A stretch of 22,492 nucleotides of DNA from Hypsibius dujardini (taxonomy: Eukaryota > Tardigrada > Eutardigrada > Parachela > Hypsibiidae), in NCBI GenBank assembly GCA_001579985.1, contig LRSR01013360.1:1-22492 (forward strand), in the 5' to 3' direction. Under the pieces are notes generated by a model, which saw nothing but the letters and a program-made list of their open reading frames with translations, ran no database searches and had not been told where the DNA came from. Below are positions 1-9,600 of this stretch, piece by piece. Made by a program: the position numbers and the translations under genes. Numbering within the stretch: position 1 is the first letter of the stretch; each line of letters starts with the position of its first letter.

Positions 1-339
1 CAAACTATTATACATCATAGCCAAAAACATGAAGGGAACTTGAAGAACTATACTTCTGATTCACAATTGAACAATGCCCATCCATGACACCTGTTTGTCT
101 GATGAAACAGTAAATGGCTCTTATACAGTGCGTTGTCTCTTTACTAGGATCCATTCCGTAATTGTTGTTGGCAGTGACCTTGAAAGAGCAACAAAACAGT
201 TCCACTTCTCAGTTCTACTACAAAAACTGCTCTCCAATCACAATGCGGCAGATTAAAAATGCATTTCGTGACTCGTTCATTTTGACGAGCTCTTTTAATG
301 ATTTACGAGTGTTTCGTCCACGAGAGGAATTTTTAGAAA
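1..339. other. 5' flank of the membrane-protein gene, no gene seen
   Basis: No reading frame here has coding character. Short open frames on both strands show no domain, membrane pattern or good splice context. A pyrimidine run ending in AG (tttttag, about 327-333) sits just before the start codon at 340. It could be the acceptor of an intron in the 5' leader or of a trans-splice, but nothing else in the window tests this. Confidence 0.4.
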
Positions 340-735
340 ATGGCCAGACTGGAATATCCGAATGATTTTCAATTTGCCTACAGTTTCCCTACCACGGAAG
401 AACCGCCACGTCCGCCCACTGGCGGGCCAATTCTGCCCGCTGTGTTGGGCCTTTTTCTCGTGATCACCGTCGCAATATGGAGCGCTGGAGGCCTTGCCAT
501 CCTTATTTTCGGTTGGGACCGGTGTTACAAAGCCATTCGAGAACGACGCTGCTGTTGCGGTGGATCGGTTGCAAGTACGGACAGCGAGAAAGCGGTAGCG
601 ACAAAGGACGAAAGGACAGGGAAAGAACCGCAACTTCCTACGGTGATGTGGGGCTTCGATCAACCGCAGGTGCCAATGTACCTCGTGCAGACCGTGCAAG
701 AGATACCGCCTGCTCTGATTGAGAGGGCCGTCTAA
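340..735 (+). CDS. small proline-flanked membrane protein (131 aa), family unknown
   Basis: I do not recognise this family. The frame starts in a good context (aaaATGG) and stops at TAA 733-735. It is clearly more GC-rich than its flanks, which supports coding. Residues 1-29 are polar and proline-rich (EEPPRPPTGGP). Residues about 30-58 are strongly hydrophobic (ILPAVLGLFLVITVAIW, then a Gly-Gly kink and LAILIFGW), long enough for one long helix or a tight hairpin. A basic patch (RCYKAIRERR) and a CCC cluster follow directly, a typical juxtamembrane palmitoylation setting. The C-terminal half is soluble, with charged then Pro/Gln/Val-rich segments and no domain I can name. No signal peptide precedes the hydrophobic region. 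The reverse-strand frame over the same bases (295-699) has no such organisation and is taken as a shadow. Location in a cell membrane is inferred; function is unknown. Confidence 0.7.
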   Translation: MARLEYPNDFQFAYSFPTTEEPPRPPTGGPILPAVLGLFLVITVAIWSAGGLAILIFGWDRCYKAIRERRCCCGGSVASTDSEKAVATKDERTGKEPQLPTVMWGFDQPQVPMYLVQTVQEIPPALIERAV

Positions 736-1040
736 AGCCTCTTTAATTCGTAGTTATTTTATTTTACATTCTATTCCGTCAAAGTTGCAAGAAGAAATGC
801 TGTAGAAATGGGGACGATTTTCAGAGGGGTAACCCAGAATAATTTTGCTTGATGTGTTTAACAGAGCTCTAATTAGGATGATTTTCAAAACTAATTTTAT
901 CGTTCAGGATAGGAAAATTCGGCAGAATTCAAAGTTGGAAAAACACAGGATGATTCCATTTTTCCTGATTTTGACCGTAAACACTTAATTTTTGCAGAAT
1001 TATTTAGTTTAACAATTTTTGATATTGTTCCTCTCAAACA

Positions 1041-1105
1041 TCAATTTCAAATCGTTTGGCACTAGCAGAATCGTTTTTGGATGTCAGGGGGCGGAGCTAT
1101 GCGTT
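1041..1105 (+). repeat. interspersed repeat copy A with GGGGGCGGAGC block
   Basis: The core reads atcgtttggcactagcagaatcg, then a 10-base spacer, then tcagggggcggagctatg. The same order of blocks recurs at 2020-2080, 6290-6352 and, inverted, at 6402-6475. Looser similarity continues downstream: a gctgtccag block at about 1168 matches one at about 2112 beside copy B. No coding capacity is seen, so this is a non-autonomous element or its conserved end. Confidence 0.6.
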
Positions 1106-1670
1106 CCGTGATCACGTTTTCCGCTTTAACCGGGAGCAGTTCTATTGTGCTTCATAAAAGCAGCGTAGCTGTCCAGACACGTATTCCGATAACCATGCCC
1201 TTTTAGTGCTATATTTATATTCAACAAAGTATGGCAGACATTTGGAGAAGGAATTGAAATTGAGACGTGCGACGGATGGGGAACCGTCTTCGAAATCAGC
1301 TGACAATAAGGATTGGAGTACTCCCTGTGGGTAAACATTTAATACATACTCTTTGAATGTGATGGCTCGACGACGAGATTGTAGACATGCATCTTTTGGG
1401 AGGTGTTTGTGGTTGGGAGAAAAAAAAGCAAAAAAACAATTTTAGGTCTCTCTTGAGGCTCATCTATCTATTTCCTGGTAGGGAGTCTGTTAGAGTTTCA
1501 CTTCACTTCCGCGAATTGCAATTGAGCATTGGCTGTCGACTTATAAGTTAGTATATAAGATTATAGACTGTGTGGTTTTTTAGGCGTTTGAATGGACGAA
1601 GAAAGGGCGCGAGAGGACTTATTGTTACCATGACTCCCTGGTTATGATCTGCCAACATGCATTGTCTTAC

Positions 1671-1743
1671 CCGAGCCGTAGATGCAAACTGTTTTTACGA
1701 GCTCAAGAGCGAACCAAGGAAGTGCCAAATGGCCTCCAGTCAT
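1671..1743 (-). CDS. possible first exon of an unknown small minus-strand gene
   Basis: An ATG at 1743 (minus) with an in-frame TGA upstream opens 24 codons plus one G (MTGGHLALPWFALELVK and on), then meets a consensus donor gtaagac. Length and phase (73 bases, phase 1) equal those of the better supported exon at 12693-12765, though the peptides are unrelated. A phase-compatible second exon exists only at ccacag/GGAG (1324 down to a TGA at 1296), which adds nine residues; this is weak. An overlapping plus-strand frame competes. Treat as a candidate only. Confidence 0.18.
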
Positions 1744-2019
1744 GTTCCCTCTATTAAGAACTCAAAAGAGGCATTCCCGTCTGCTTACTTGGGGCATTAT
1801 TCAAGTGTCGAATTCAGAATCAGTTCGTGATATTTTGCTCATTTAGACTTACTTCAGTGATGAATATAATCATTTATTTCGCCGGTAAATCGAGACAAGG
1901 TTTTTTTGGGTATATTTTAAAACTGAAATAGCATAGATTCCATTTCCCTTCATTTTTCACTGACAAAATTATGGTTTTTGGAACCAACTTAAAAACAATT
2001 ATTTTGAAACTGTTCCATT

Positions 2020-2080
2020 CCAAATTCAATTGGCATCACAAAAATATTTTTCGGAGATCAGGGGGCGGAGCCCTGGGTAT
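2020..2080 (+). repeat. interspersed repeat copy B with GGGGGCGGAGC block
   Basis: attcaattggcatcacaaaaat is followed by atcagggggcggagccc. It is the same block order as copy A, with divergence in the AT-rich part and near identity in the GC-rich block. A small hairpin (gggta...taccc) lies just after the block in this copy. Confidence 0.55.
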
Positions 2081-2534
2081 CTTTCAAAAAGTACCCACAA
2101 CTCCAGCGAAGCTGTCCAGTTTTGGTCTTCAACTCCCCCATTGATCCCCCATTGACCTCAGACTTTTTTCAGGGATAACCGATGTCAATCTACTCCAAAT
2201 AAAATTAAGAACGGAAAAGCGTAAAAAATTCGTTTCTAATGTAGGTCTAAAAATGACCGTCTTTACGGTAAAAACGAAGGAATGATGCATACAGATATAT
2301 ATCTACGGTCTGCATGCCGGTTAATCTCAAGTCTATCTATGGAGACTGCTGTCGAAAAATAACCGTCTCGTTTCCGTACAGACAAGTTAAAAGAAAACGT
2401 GACATCATGTGATTCTTACAACGATGATGCAAGGTCAGCGAAACGGAACCGGAACAAAACAGGACATGATCGCAATTATTATACTCCAAATTGTGCCAGA
2501 CTGACTAAAACTATGCTTTTGAATTCATTTGAGA

Positions 2535-3663
2535 TCATCGTTTCCGCTCGGCAGTCTCAAGCCAATACGTCTCGAGGTCTCCTTTTCCCTTGACCATGAT
2601 GACCCCGCGGTGTGTCAAATGAAAGGCCGTGTTGTTCAGCAGAAACGTCGCGGTGAACGGACTGACGTGGATTCGATCGGGAAGCCCATGACTCTCCATT
2701 CGACTGGCGGTGTTCATGGTGTCGCCAAATCTACACCAATTAAGGGAACCAAGCTTTGTTTAACAGGGATGCTTAATTAGTCTGCGAAGTCGGTTGAGGG
2801 AATGGCTAAACTAAACTGAATTAAAAAGACAACTGAAATTAAACTAAAAGTTTTCAATAACTAATTTTTCAATTTTTGTTTTTCTAATGCTTGGGAAAAA
2901 ATTAACTAAAATTTAGTTACTAAGAATTGAACTGAAAAAAGTGGTAAACAAATTAGAAAGCTAATTTAACTTAAATTAAACTAAAACTGTTAACCACTAA
3001 ACGAAAAAATCTAAAATCTTTAGTGATAAAGTTTTTATTAGCTAAAACGCAAATTAGTAGAATAATTTAAGTTTTTCTTTGAATTAGTTAATAAGCGGCT
3101 TACAGGCAATAGCGGGGCGTTTTCCGACCGACCACTCCAGCAGCAATGGGTCCTTTAAAAAAACCCGCCATCAAACAGATTAAAATTATAACCTTCAAAA
3201 AATGGGAAATCTCACCGGAATGCATTCCGATCCGCAACTTTGTTGCACCACGAAAGAATGCATGTGAGTAGGCTTTCATTAAGGCAAGAGACATGGCAGC
3301 AATTGCACTGGCGTGGTTGTCTCCGTTGGGAACTGGAAGTCCGCTGACCACCTGCGCACAAATAGTATGAAAAATAATACGAAATTTTAAAACCCAGTTT
3401 TGAAATTTTGAAATTTTGAAACTGAAATTTGCGCGTCACTCACTACGTATGAGTCGTTTATCGTCTCGACCTTATAGACATCGAATCCCATGAGGATTGT
3501 ATCGAACATTGAGTAGACATTGTTGAGGAAGACAATCACGTCGTAGGGCGTGCCGTCCAAGGCGAGCTCCCCGAATCCGTCAATGTCGCTGAAATATATG
3601 GTCACCATGTCGAACATTTTGGGGTCCACGTCGCCGTCACTCCGTAACCGTTCCACAATGACT
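2535..3663 (-). other. cyclase exons 16-19: class III guanylyl cyclase catalytic domain
   Basis: Exon 16 (3663-3444) carries [12 protein letters not shown]; its Asp (about 916) is the first metal ligand. It also carries [12 protein letters not shown], with the guanine-selecting Glu (about 956) and second metal Asp (about 960). The family usually has GDAY or GDSY here, so Gly to Asn is unusual. Exon 17 (3351-3216) gives [18 protein letters not shown] and LRIGMHS. Exon 18 (3152-3104) gives [11 protein letters not shown] with the guanine-selecting Cys. Exon 19 (2730-2535) gives [13 protein letters not shown], with transition-state Asn and Arg, and ends in [14 protein letters not shown]. Every residue needed for cGMP synthesis that I can check is present, so an active enzyme is inferred. 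A TAA directly after exon 18 belongs to the intron (donor gtaagc). Confidence 0.92.
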
Positions 3664-6600
3664 CTGAAAATCACACACACACACACACACAGAGGAATGA
3701 TTTTGAGCAAAACATTACTGATTAGAAAAAGAACACTTTTACAATTACAATTTATTATTCCAGATGAAATTCATTGAATTTAGCGAAACAATCATTGCCA
3801 CGGAGGATCAAGAATTATTACATAAACAAAGGTTGTAGCATTAATAAATATTAAAACATATTATTGCAACTTATGGTTCGCTTTAGTTAAAGTTGAGCAT
3901 CTTAAAAGAGCTTCAATAAATAGTAATAATTATAACTTCAAATTGTAATTATTATTTACAATTTCATAGTAATGTAATTACTTCGATGAAGAGCGGAAGT
4001 AAACAGGAGTAACGATGGACATTTTATTTACCTCCGCTATAATTACAACTTAATATCAATAGTTAATTTATTTTCCAAATTTGCCACTGCAGATTATTTA
4101 TATTATCTCTATTAGTACAAATTCGACGCCTTAGTTATAATATAATTACAACTTAATATCAATAGTTGTTATATTTTCTAACTTGCCACTGTAGATTAAT
4201 AATATTACCTTTATCAGTACAAATTTGACGCCTTAAAAAAAGCTTAAATAATTGGAGCGTAACAATAAATATAACATCGAGTTATCATCATTATTATAAC
4301 TATAACGATAACTATAACTATTTCTATAACTAAGCTTGAGTAATAGGAACACAGCAATAAATAGCCGAAGATAGTTATAAATAAAGTTATAATATAATGC
4401 ATATAATAATAATATTCAAGCTTTTTTTTCAGGCGTCGAATTTGAACTAATAGAGATAATATTATTAATCTGCAGTGACAAATTAGAAAATATAATAACT
4501 ATTGATATTAAGTTGTAGTTATAGCGGAGGTAAATAAAATGTCCATCATTACTCCTATTTACTTCCGCTCTTACGATAACTATTACTATTTCTGTAACTA
4601 AGCTTGAATAATAGGAACACAGCAATAAATACAACATCTAATTATGACTGTAACTAACTATAATTAGAATTATAATTATTTTTTTAAGTTTAAGTAATAA
4701 TTCAATAAATCCGCCCAACGCAGAGGCATTAAGAGTTGCGATCATGTGCATTTTATTTACCTCGGCAGCATTTCTTCCAGCAAAGAATCGCACAACTTGC
4801 GTTCCGCCAGAAGATCGCGGGTTCGTTCCGCCACCTTCGTCTCAAGATCCCGAGCATACATCTCCAGGCGCTGTTGGATCCGAGTCATCACATTCTCGCG
4901 TGACTTAATCTGCAAGAGGGCGTAGAGGTGTGCGTGTACCACTTCAATGGTGGGCCGCTTAAACGGATCCGCGTCACAGCACTCCTCGATGAAATTGGAG
5001 ATGTCGTCCGGGACGACTTTCGACGGGAAGCGAAGGATCCCTGTCGGATGCCGGCTGGGCTGGAAGACCGCGTCGAACACCAACCCCGATCCCATGAAGA
5101 TTTCGAAGAGGATGGCGCCAAACGCAAAAATGTCCGCTTTTTGGTTGGGTTGTGGGTCGGTCTGCAGCAGCAGTTCGGGGGCAGTCCAAAGGGTCATCGA
5201 TACAGCCGAATCCGCGATGGATGGGCGAGCGCTCGTGATGGTCGGGGTGATGGAGAACCGACGGCTGGCTACTCTTGGAGGGGGAATCAGAGCTTTCAGT
5301 TCACGATAGCCCAGTTTGGCAATTTTCAGAACGAAATGTCGGGAGATGAGGCAGTTTAAACTGGTCAACTCGCCATGATATTTGAAGAAGGAGCCGTGAA
5401 TGTATTGCAGACCCTGATCGGGCGACAGAACTGTTTTATTACCAGTTACTGTATTACAACTCATCTAATTAATTTTAAATTTAGAAAATTTAATATATTT
5501 GACATGTATACTCTAAACAGGCTTTTTGTGACATACGTAACTTTTATATTCAGCGTATACATGAAAGCAAAGTTAGTTGGAAAATGGGTAAAGATAAAAT
5601 TTCGAGTAGTCAGACAGTTTAAATCGGTCAACTCGAAACTTGCCGTAACCGTTGAAAAAGGACCCATAAATACAAATTTAATAACAATTCTAATTGGGCG
5701 ACAAAATTTACTTTTTTTGTAAAAAAAAGGTTATTCCTAGTTAGTATGATTGATTGAAGTTATTAATAAATTTGGTGAACTTAATATATTCAGTGCGTAA
5801 TAAATGTGCATTTCCATGTGATATTTAACTTATGCATATAAATAAGTGCAAGCAAAAGTTGCTTGCGACTATAAAATAGTTCACGCACCCTGACAATATC
5901 TTGCACGAAGGATTTCTGGAATTCCCTATTCATATGGCCATCGGTGAGGACTTCACGCAGGGACCCCTTGTGGCAGTAGCTGTCCACCAGCAGCAGCAGA
6001 TGTGCGTCCTCCACGTCGAACGAAATGCCAACAAACTTGTTGATGTTATCCTTGTTGATTGCGTGCAACTATTTCAACATTCATGACATATTTATTAACA
6101 CGAGGTCAACACTTCAAACTAATTTAGGACGACTTTCAGATATGGAACGTAAAAATGACTTCGCTTTTTCTTCAAATAGTTCTTCTAAATTCTGAAAATG
6201 TCCGTGTTCCCTGATTGTCACTGAAAAAACTTCAGTTTTGTGAAAAGAAGATTCAGTTTAAAGAATTTGGGCATTATTCTGATTAGATCTTAATTTAAAA
6301 TTGATTGGCACTAACAGGACAATTGCAGAGGTCAGGGGGAGGAGCTATATAGACTCCATGTCTGGAATAAGGCTCAGAATTTTCCAGTCAGACTTGAGAA
6401 TGGCCCATAGCTCCGCCCCCTGATATTCACGAGCAATTCTGTTGATGCCAATCGATTTAAAACTGAATTTCAAAAGGATTAGTACCAAAATTATTTAATA
6501 TAAACCTTCCGGTGTTTTTACATGACAATAAGATAAAGTAGTTTTCCAGTGTTTTCTCTACTTCAAAATTCTGCTGTATTAGAAAAATATAAAGCGCAGT

Positions 6601-9600
6601 CATTTAAGTAAGTCGTTTACGGTCTAATGTCGTCACGTACAATGTTGCACAACTGGATAAAACGACGAGTCTGAAGGGGGCCCTTTCCTGCAGTACTAAC
6701 GGCAGTAACCCAAATCTCCCGACCGCGGAAAGTCCGATGTCCGTTCGGTATGGCTTCCTACCAGGCAATAATTTAGTTGAAAAGATTTGTAAAAAAAATT
6801 CCCGTCGCATAATTTTCTAGATTGTGTAATGAGTGAGCTTGATAATTACAGTGTCAGTCAAGTCGTAATTGTGTGAACTGGACGTGGCTGTTCTGTGGTG
6901 TGACCAAGTCCCCGAAGGAATGTTGCTGGCGCGGCTAACCGCATACTCCGTTGCAGAGAGCGATTTGCCTGTCTTGGGCGACGGCGGTGGGAGAATTTCA
7001 CTCGACAGCAAAAGCCACGGTCGAATTATGGACAGTTGCTGTAGAAGGTGAGATCGCCTAAGATGGACAAGTTTTTAGGTCCAGTTTAAAACACCCTGTG
7101 AATTTAAAGAACAAAAACAAATTCTGAAAAAGTTTACTCAAATCAATAATATTTTATGCTAAAAACATTTCCGTTTTCCCGAAGCATTTTTACACAATAT
7201 ATACATAGACAATCAGTTTGAAACATAGATGAAAAAAACTAAACTAAAAAAGCTACCAAAATTAAAGAATTGCAGAATTAATTAGACTTTTCTGACAACC
7301 AAAACTAATTATTTGACTTATTTTAGCTTATGCAATCTCTAATTCGAAATGCAGGAAGTTAATAAACATTTTCGTGCGAAGTTGAATTCAACAGATTTTT
7401 ACCATGGAAGATAGTGATCGAATGTATATTAATATGTATTCTCATTTGTTTTCATGTATTATATATTTATGAGTATATTGACAGAACAAAAAATGCAATC
7501 TCTCGAAGAGATGGCTACCTGATTACGAATCCGGAAATGATGAGAACGATTAACAAAGCCAACACGGAGGCCCATGCCGTGGTGATAGCGGAATTGTGCG
7601 CTAAAAGAGATACTCGATGAACTCTTGCCCATAGCACGTACGCATGGGATAGTCATTATGGTACAACGGTTTGACATACCGTGTAAACAGTCTATCGTGC
7701 CACGTCCGGCGAACCCACAAGGCGGTTCGTTGAGGGGAGCGCTACTCCGGTAGGGCCAGTCGATGTCGCGAACCCAGGTGACCAGACTGTCACCCGAGTC
7801 GAAGTACAAACAAGGCTGAGCAATGATGAAAACCACGCGTTTAGTGAATTATTTATCAAGGCCCATGAAAAGCCGGCGTGATCGTGTCTATAAATAAATA
7901 AACACAAAAAAGGATGTGGAGGATGAACTGTACCTCCAGTTTTTGGGACTGCGGGTCGTAGTCCTTCAGGACCATGTCAACAAGCCGCACACCCTTGTCG
8001 TTGAAGTGGACGGAACCGGTGAAAATGTCCACCGATCGATTGTAAAAGCGACGGGTGAAGGCCGCGCCGTCGCTCAAGTCCGGTGGTGGGTCTTCGTGGA
8101 TGCTCTCGTGTAGTATCTTGAAAAGGACAAACACATCTCGATTGACAGTCATTCGCTATACCCATTTGAGCTATCTCAAAAGAATAGTTTTACAAGAGTA
8201 TAAGGTCTTACCTCGACAAATATGAGAACCCCCTCGAATGACATGACTTGAGAGAAATTTATCTAAAAAATTGAAAACCCCTCAGAATTGTTCACTGTGG
8301 TCTTTATTAAACCTTTTGAGACGCAAAACGCACGACATGTAAGCTTGAATGAAATTGCAAGCGGAGCCTTTTGCTCATATAGTTCTAGTTAACTGTCTGT
8401 CTCTGTCTGTTTCTCTATCTATCTGCCGGTTTGTCTGTCTGTCTGTCTGTCCGTCGGTCTGTCTGTCTGTCTGTCTGTCTGCCTGTCCGTCTGTCTGCCT
8501 GTCCGTCTGTCTGCCTCCCTGTCTCCCTGTCTCCCTGTCTGTCTGTCTGTCTCTCTGTCTGTCTGTCTCTCTGTCTCTCTGTCTGTCTCTCTGTCTCTCT
8601 GTCTGTGTTACATTTGTCTTACTATGCAATTTAACTGTTGGGCAGTCACTTTGATATCGGAGATTCGTACGAGGGTTACTCACTACGTGTTTTACCTAGA
8701 ACCCCCAAATTTCATATACTTTGGCAATTTTTAGACTCACATCAGCCGAGTCTGGTAAGGGAAAATAATAAAGTTTTTCTGCCGCCCGTCGCCAATCGGG
8801 AAAATATTGGCGGAGCAACTCCTGCCTGTGGAGCTCCTTCGACGACATGGTGAGGACCATCACCGATCGCCAAGCTTTTTCCAGCTCCTGCTACCAGATA
8901 ACAGTTTCAGCGAACTAGTCCGAACAAGCACCGGGAACGATTTCTTTTTGGAATTCAGCTAACCTTGTCGAGCTCGTCAAACCATTGCCACGAGAAATTC
9001 CCCCAACTGGGATGGGGATAAGGTTCTGCACAAATGTAGACCTACAACGTTGCCAACCATTTAGTTCCATCATTCGTTGTAATTTATTTCGAATGCCGAT
9101 CAAAAGCCTGGGAAATGTTACAAAAGTATCCCAGAAAGTTTCCCAAGCTTGGTCTTACATAGTCGCCATCGGTCATGTTCATACTCTCCGCAGCTGCCTA
9201 TACCATTAAGCCTCATTAAGACATATCCCAAGTACTCTCGCACATTTTCTAAGACCATGCGATTTACCATTAGAATTCGAAGCTCCCGTGTTCCGCCCAG
9301 ATAAACGACAACTGTAATGGAAAAAAATAACTGGATGACGCACACAATCTACTTTAGTAATCTGAGCTGCGTGAGCCAAGAATGTCCAGCTGGAGATGGC
9401 AAAATTAAACTAGACCGAAACAATTATAACTAAGATAAAAAATCTAAACGTTTTAGTGAATACTTTACTAGTTGGTTTTTTTGCTTCCTAAAGAAACTAA
9501 TAAGAAGCTTTAATCACTAAGAATTTAATTAGGAAAAACAATTTAAACTTTAATTAGACAGCCTACTTTGACTAAAGTTAAATTAAAAATCTCTCTTCCT

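Larger units (their letters stand above)
736..2534. other. intergenic region with interspersed repeats; weak exon candidates
   Basis: This 1.8-kb stretch between two gene ends is mostly AT-rich non-coding DNA. It holds two copies of an interspersed repeat ending in a GC-rich block (listed separately). The only coding hint is around 1584-1757. On the plus strand a frame stays open for 57 codons behind a ttttttag acceptor-like site. On the minus strand a 73-base ATG frame (1743 to 1671) ends at a good donor, gtaagac. The two exclude each other and neither can be extended convincingly, so I call no gene. I found no AATAAA close behind the cyclase stop. Confidence 0.4.
4761..7038 (-). other. cyclase exons 12-15: pseudokinase domain and coiled coil
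   Basis: Exon 12 (7038-6850) is a Ser/Thr-rich juxtamembrane segment. Exons 13-14 give the N-lobe ([12 protein letters not shown], then [18 protein letters not shown]) and the hinge block [12 protein letters not shown]. Exon 15 (5413-4761) gives the C-lobe. The catalytic loop reads HGELTSLNC instead of HRD, and the DFG position reads AKLG at about residues 704-707. [20 protein letters not shown] and FKRPTIEVV are kept. The VAIK lysine is absent. As in other receptor cyclases this is a regulatory pseudokinase, here especially degenerate. The end of exon 15 ([20 protein letters not shown], then EEMLP) is the dimerising coiled coil that leads into the cyclase. Confidence 0.85.

Noticed and set aside
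295-699. 134-codon minus-strand ORF over the membrane-protein gene
   Set aside because: No membrane or domain pattern; the plus frame has good start context, a hydrophobic block and a sensible charge layout. Judged an antisense shadow.
3101-3103. Apparent stop TAA after the cyclase motif RYCL
   Set aside because: It is part of a gtaagc donor; splicing to 2730 continues the motif as [13 protein letters not shown].
4928-5359. Plus-strand ORFs of 120-143 codons
   Set aside because: They lie opposite cyclase exon 15, whose minus-strand reading gives clear kinase-homology motifs.
8349-8683. Long Cys/Ser/Leu-rich and Arg/Asp/Gln-rich ORFs on both strands
   Set aside because: They are translations of the TGTC microsatellite, which lacks stops in several frames.
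8915-9103. Minus-strand ORF with a Gly/Ser-rich end
   Set aside because: Wrong frame; the other frame of the same stretch gives the receptor motif [15 protein letters not shown] between good splice sites.
9118-9345. Single minus-strand ORF of 75 codons
   Set aside because: It runs through a 70-base intron. The true coding frame changes: exon 4 ends at 9268 and exon 5 (9197-9159) is in another frame with NMTDGDY.
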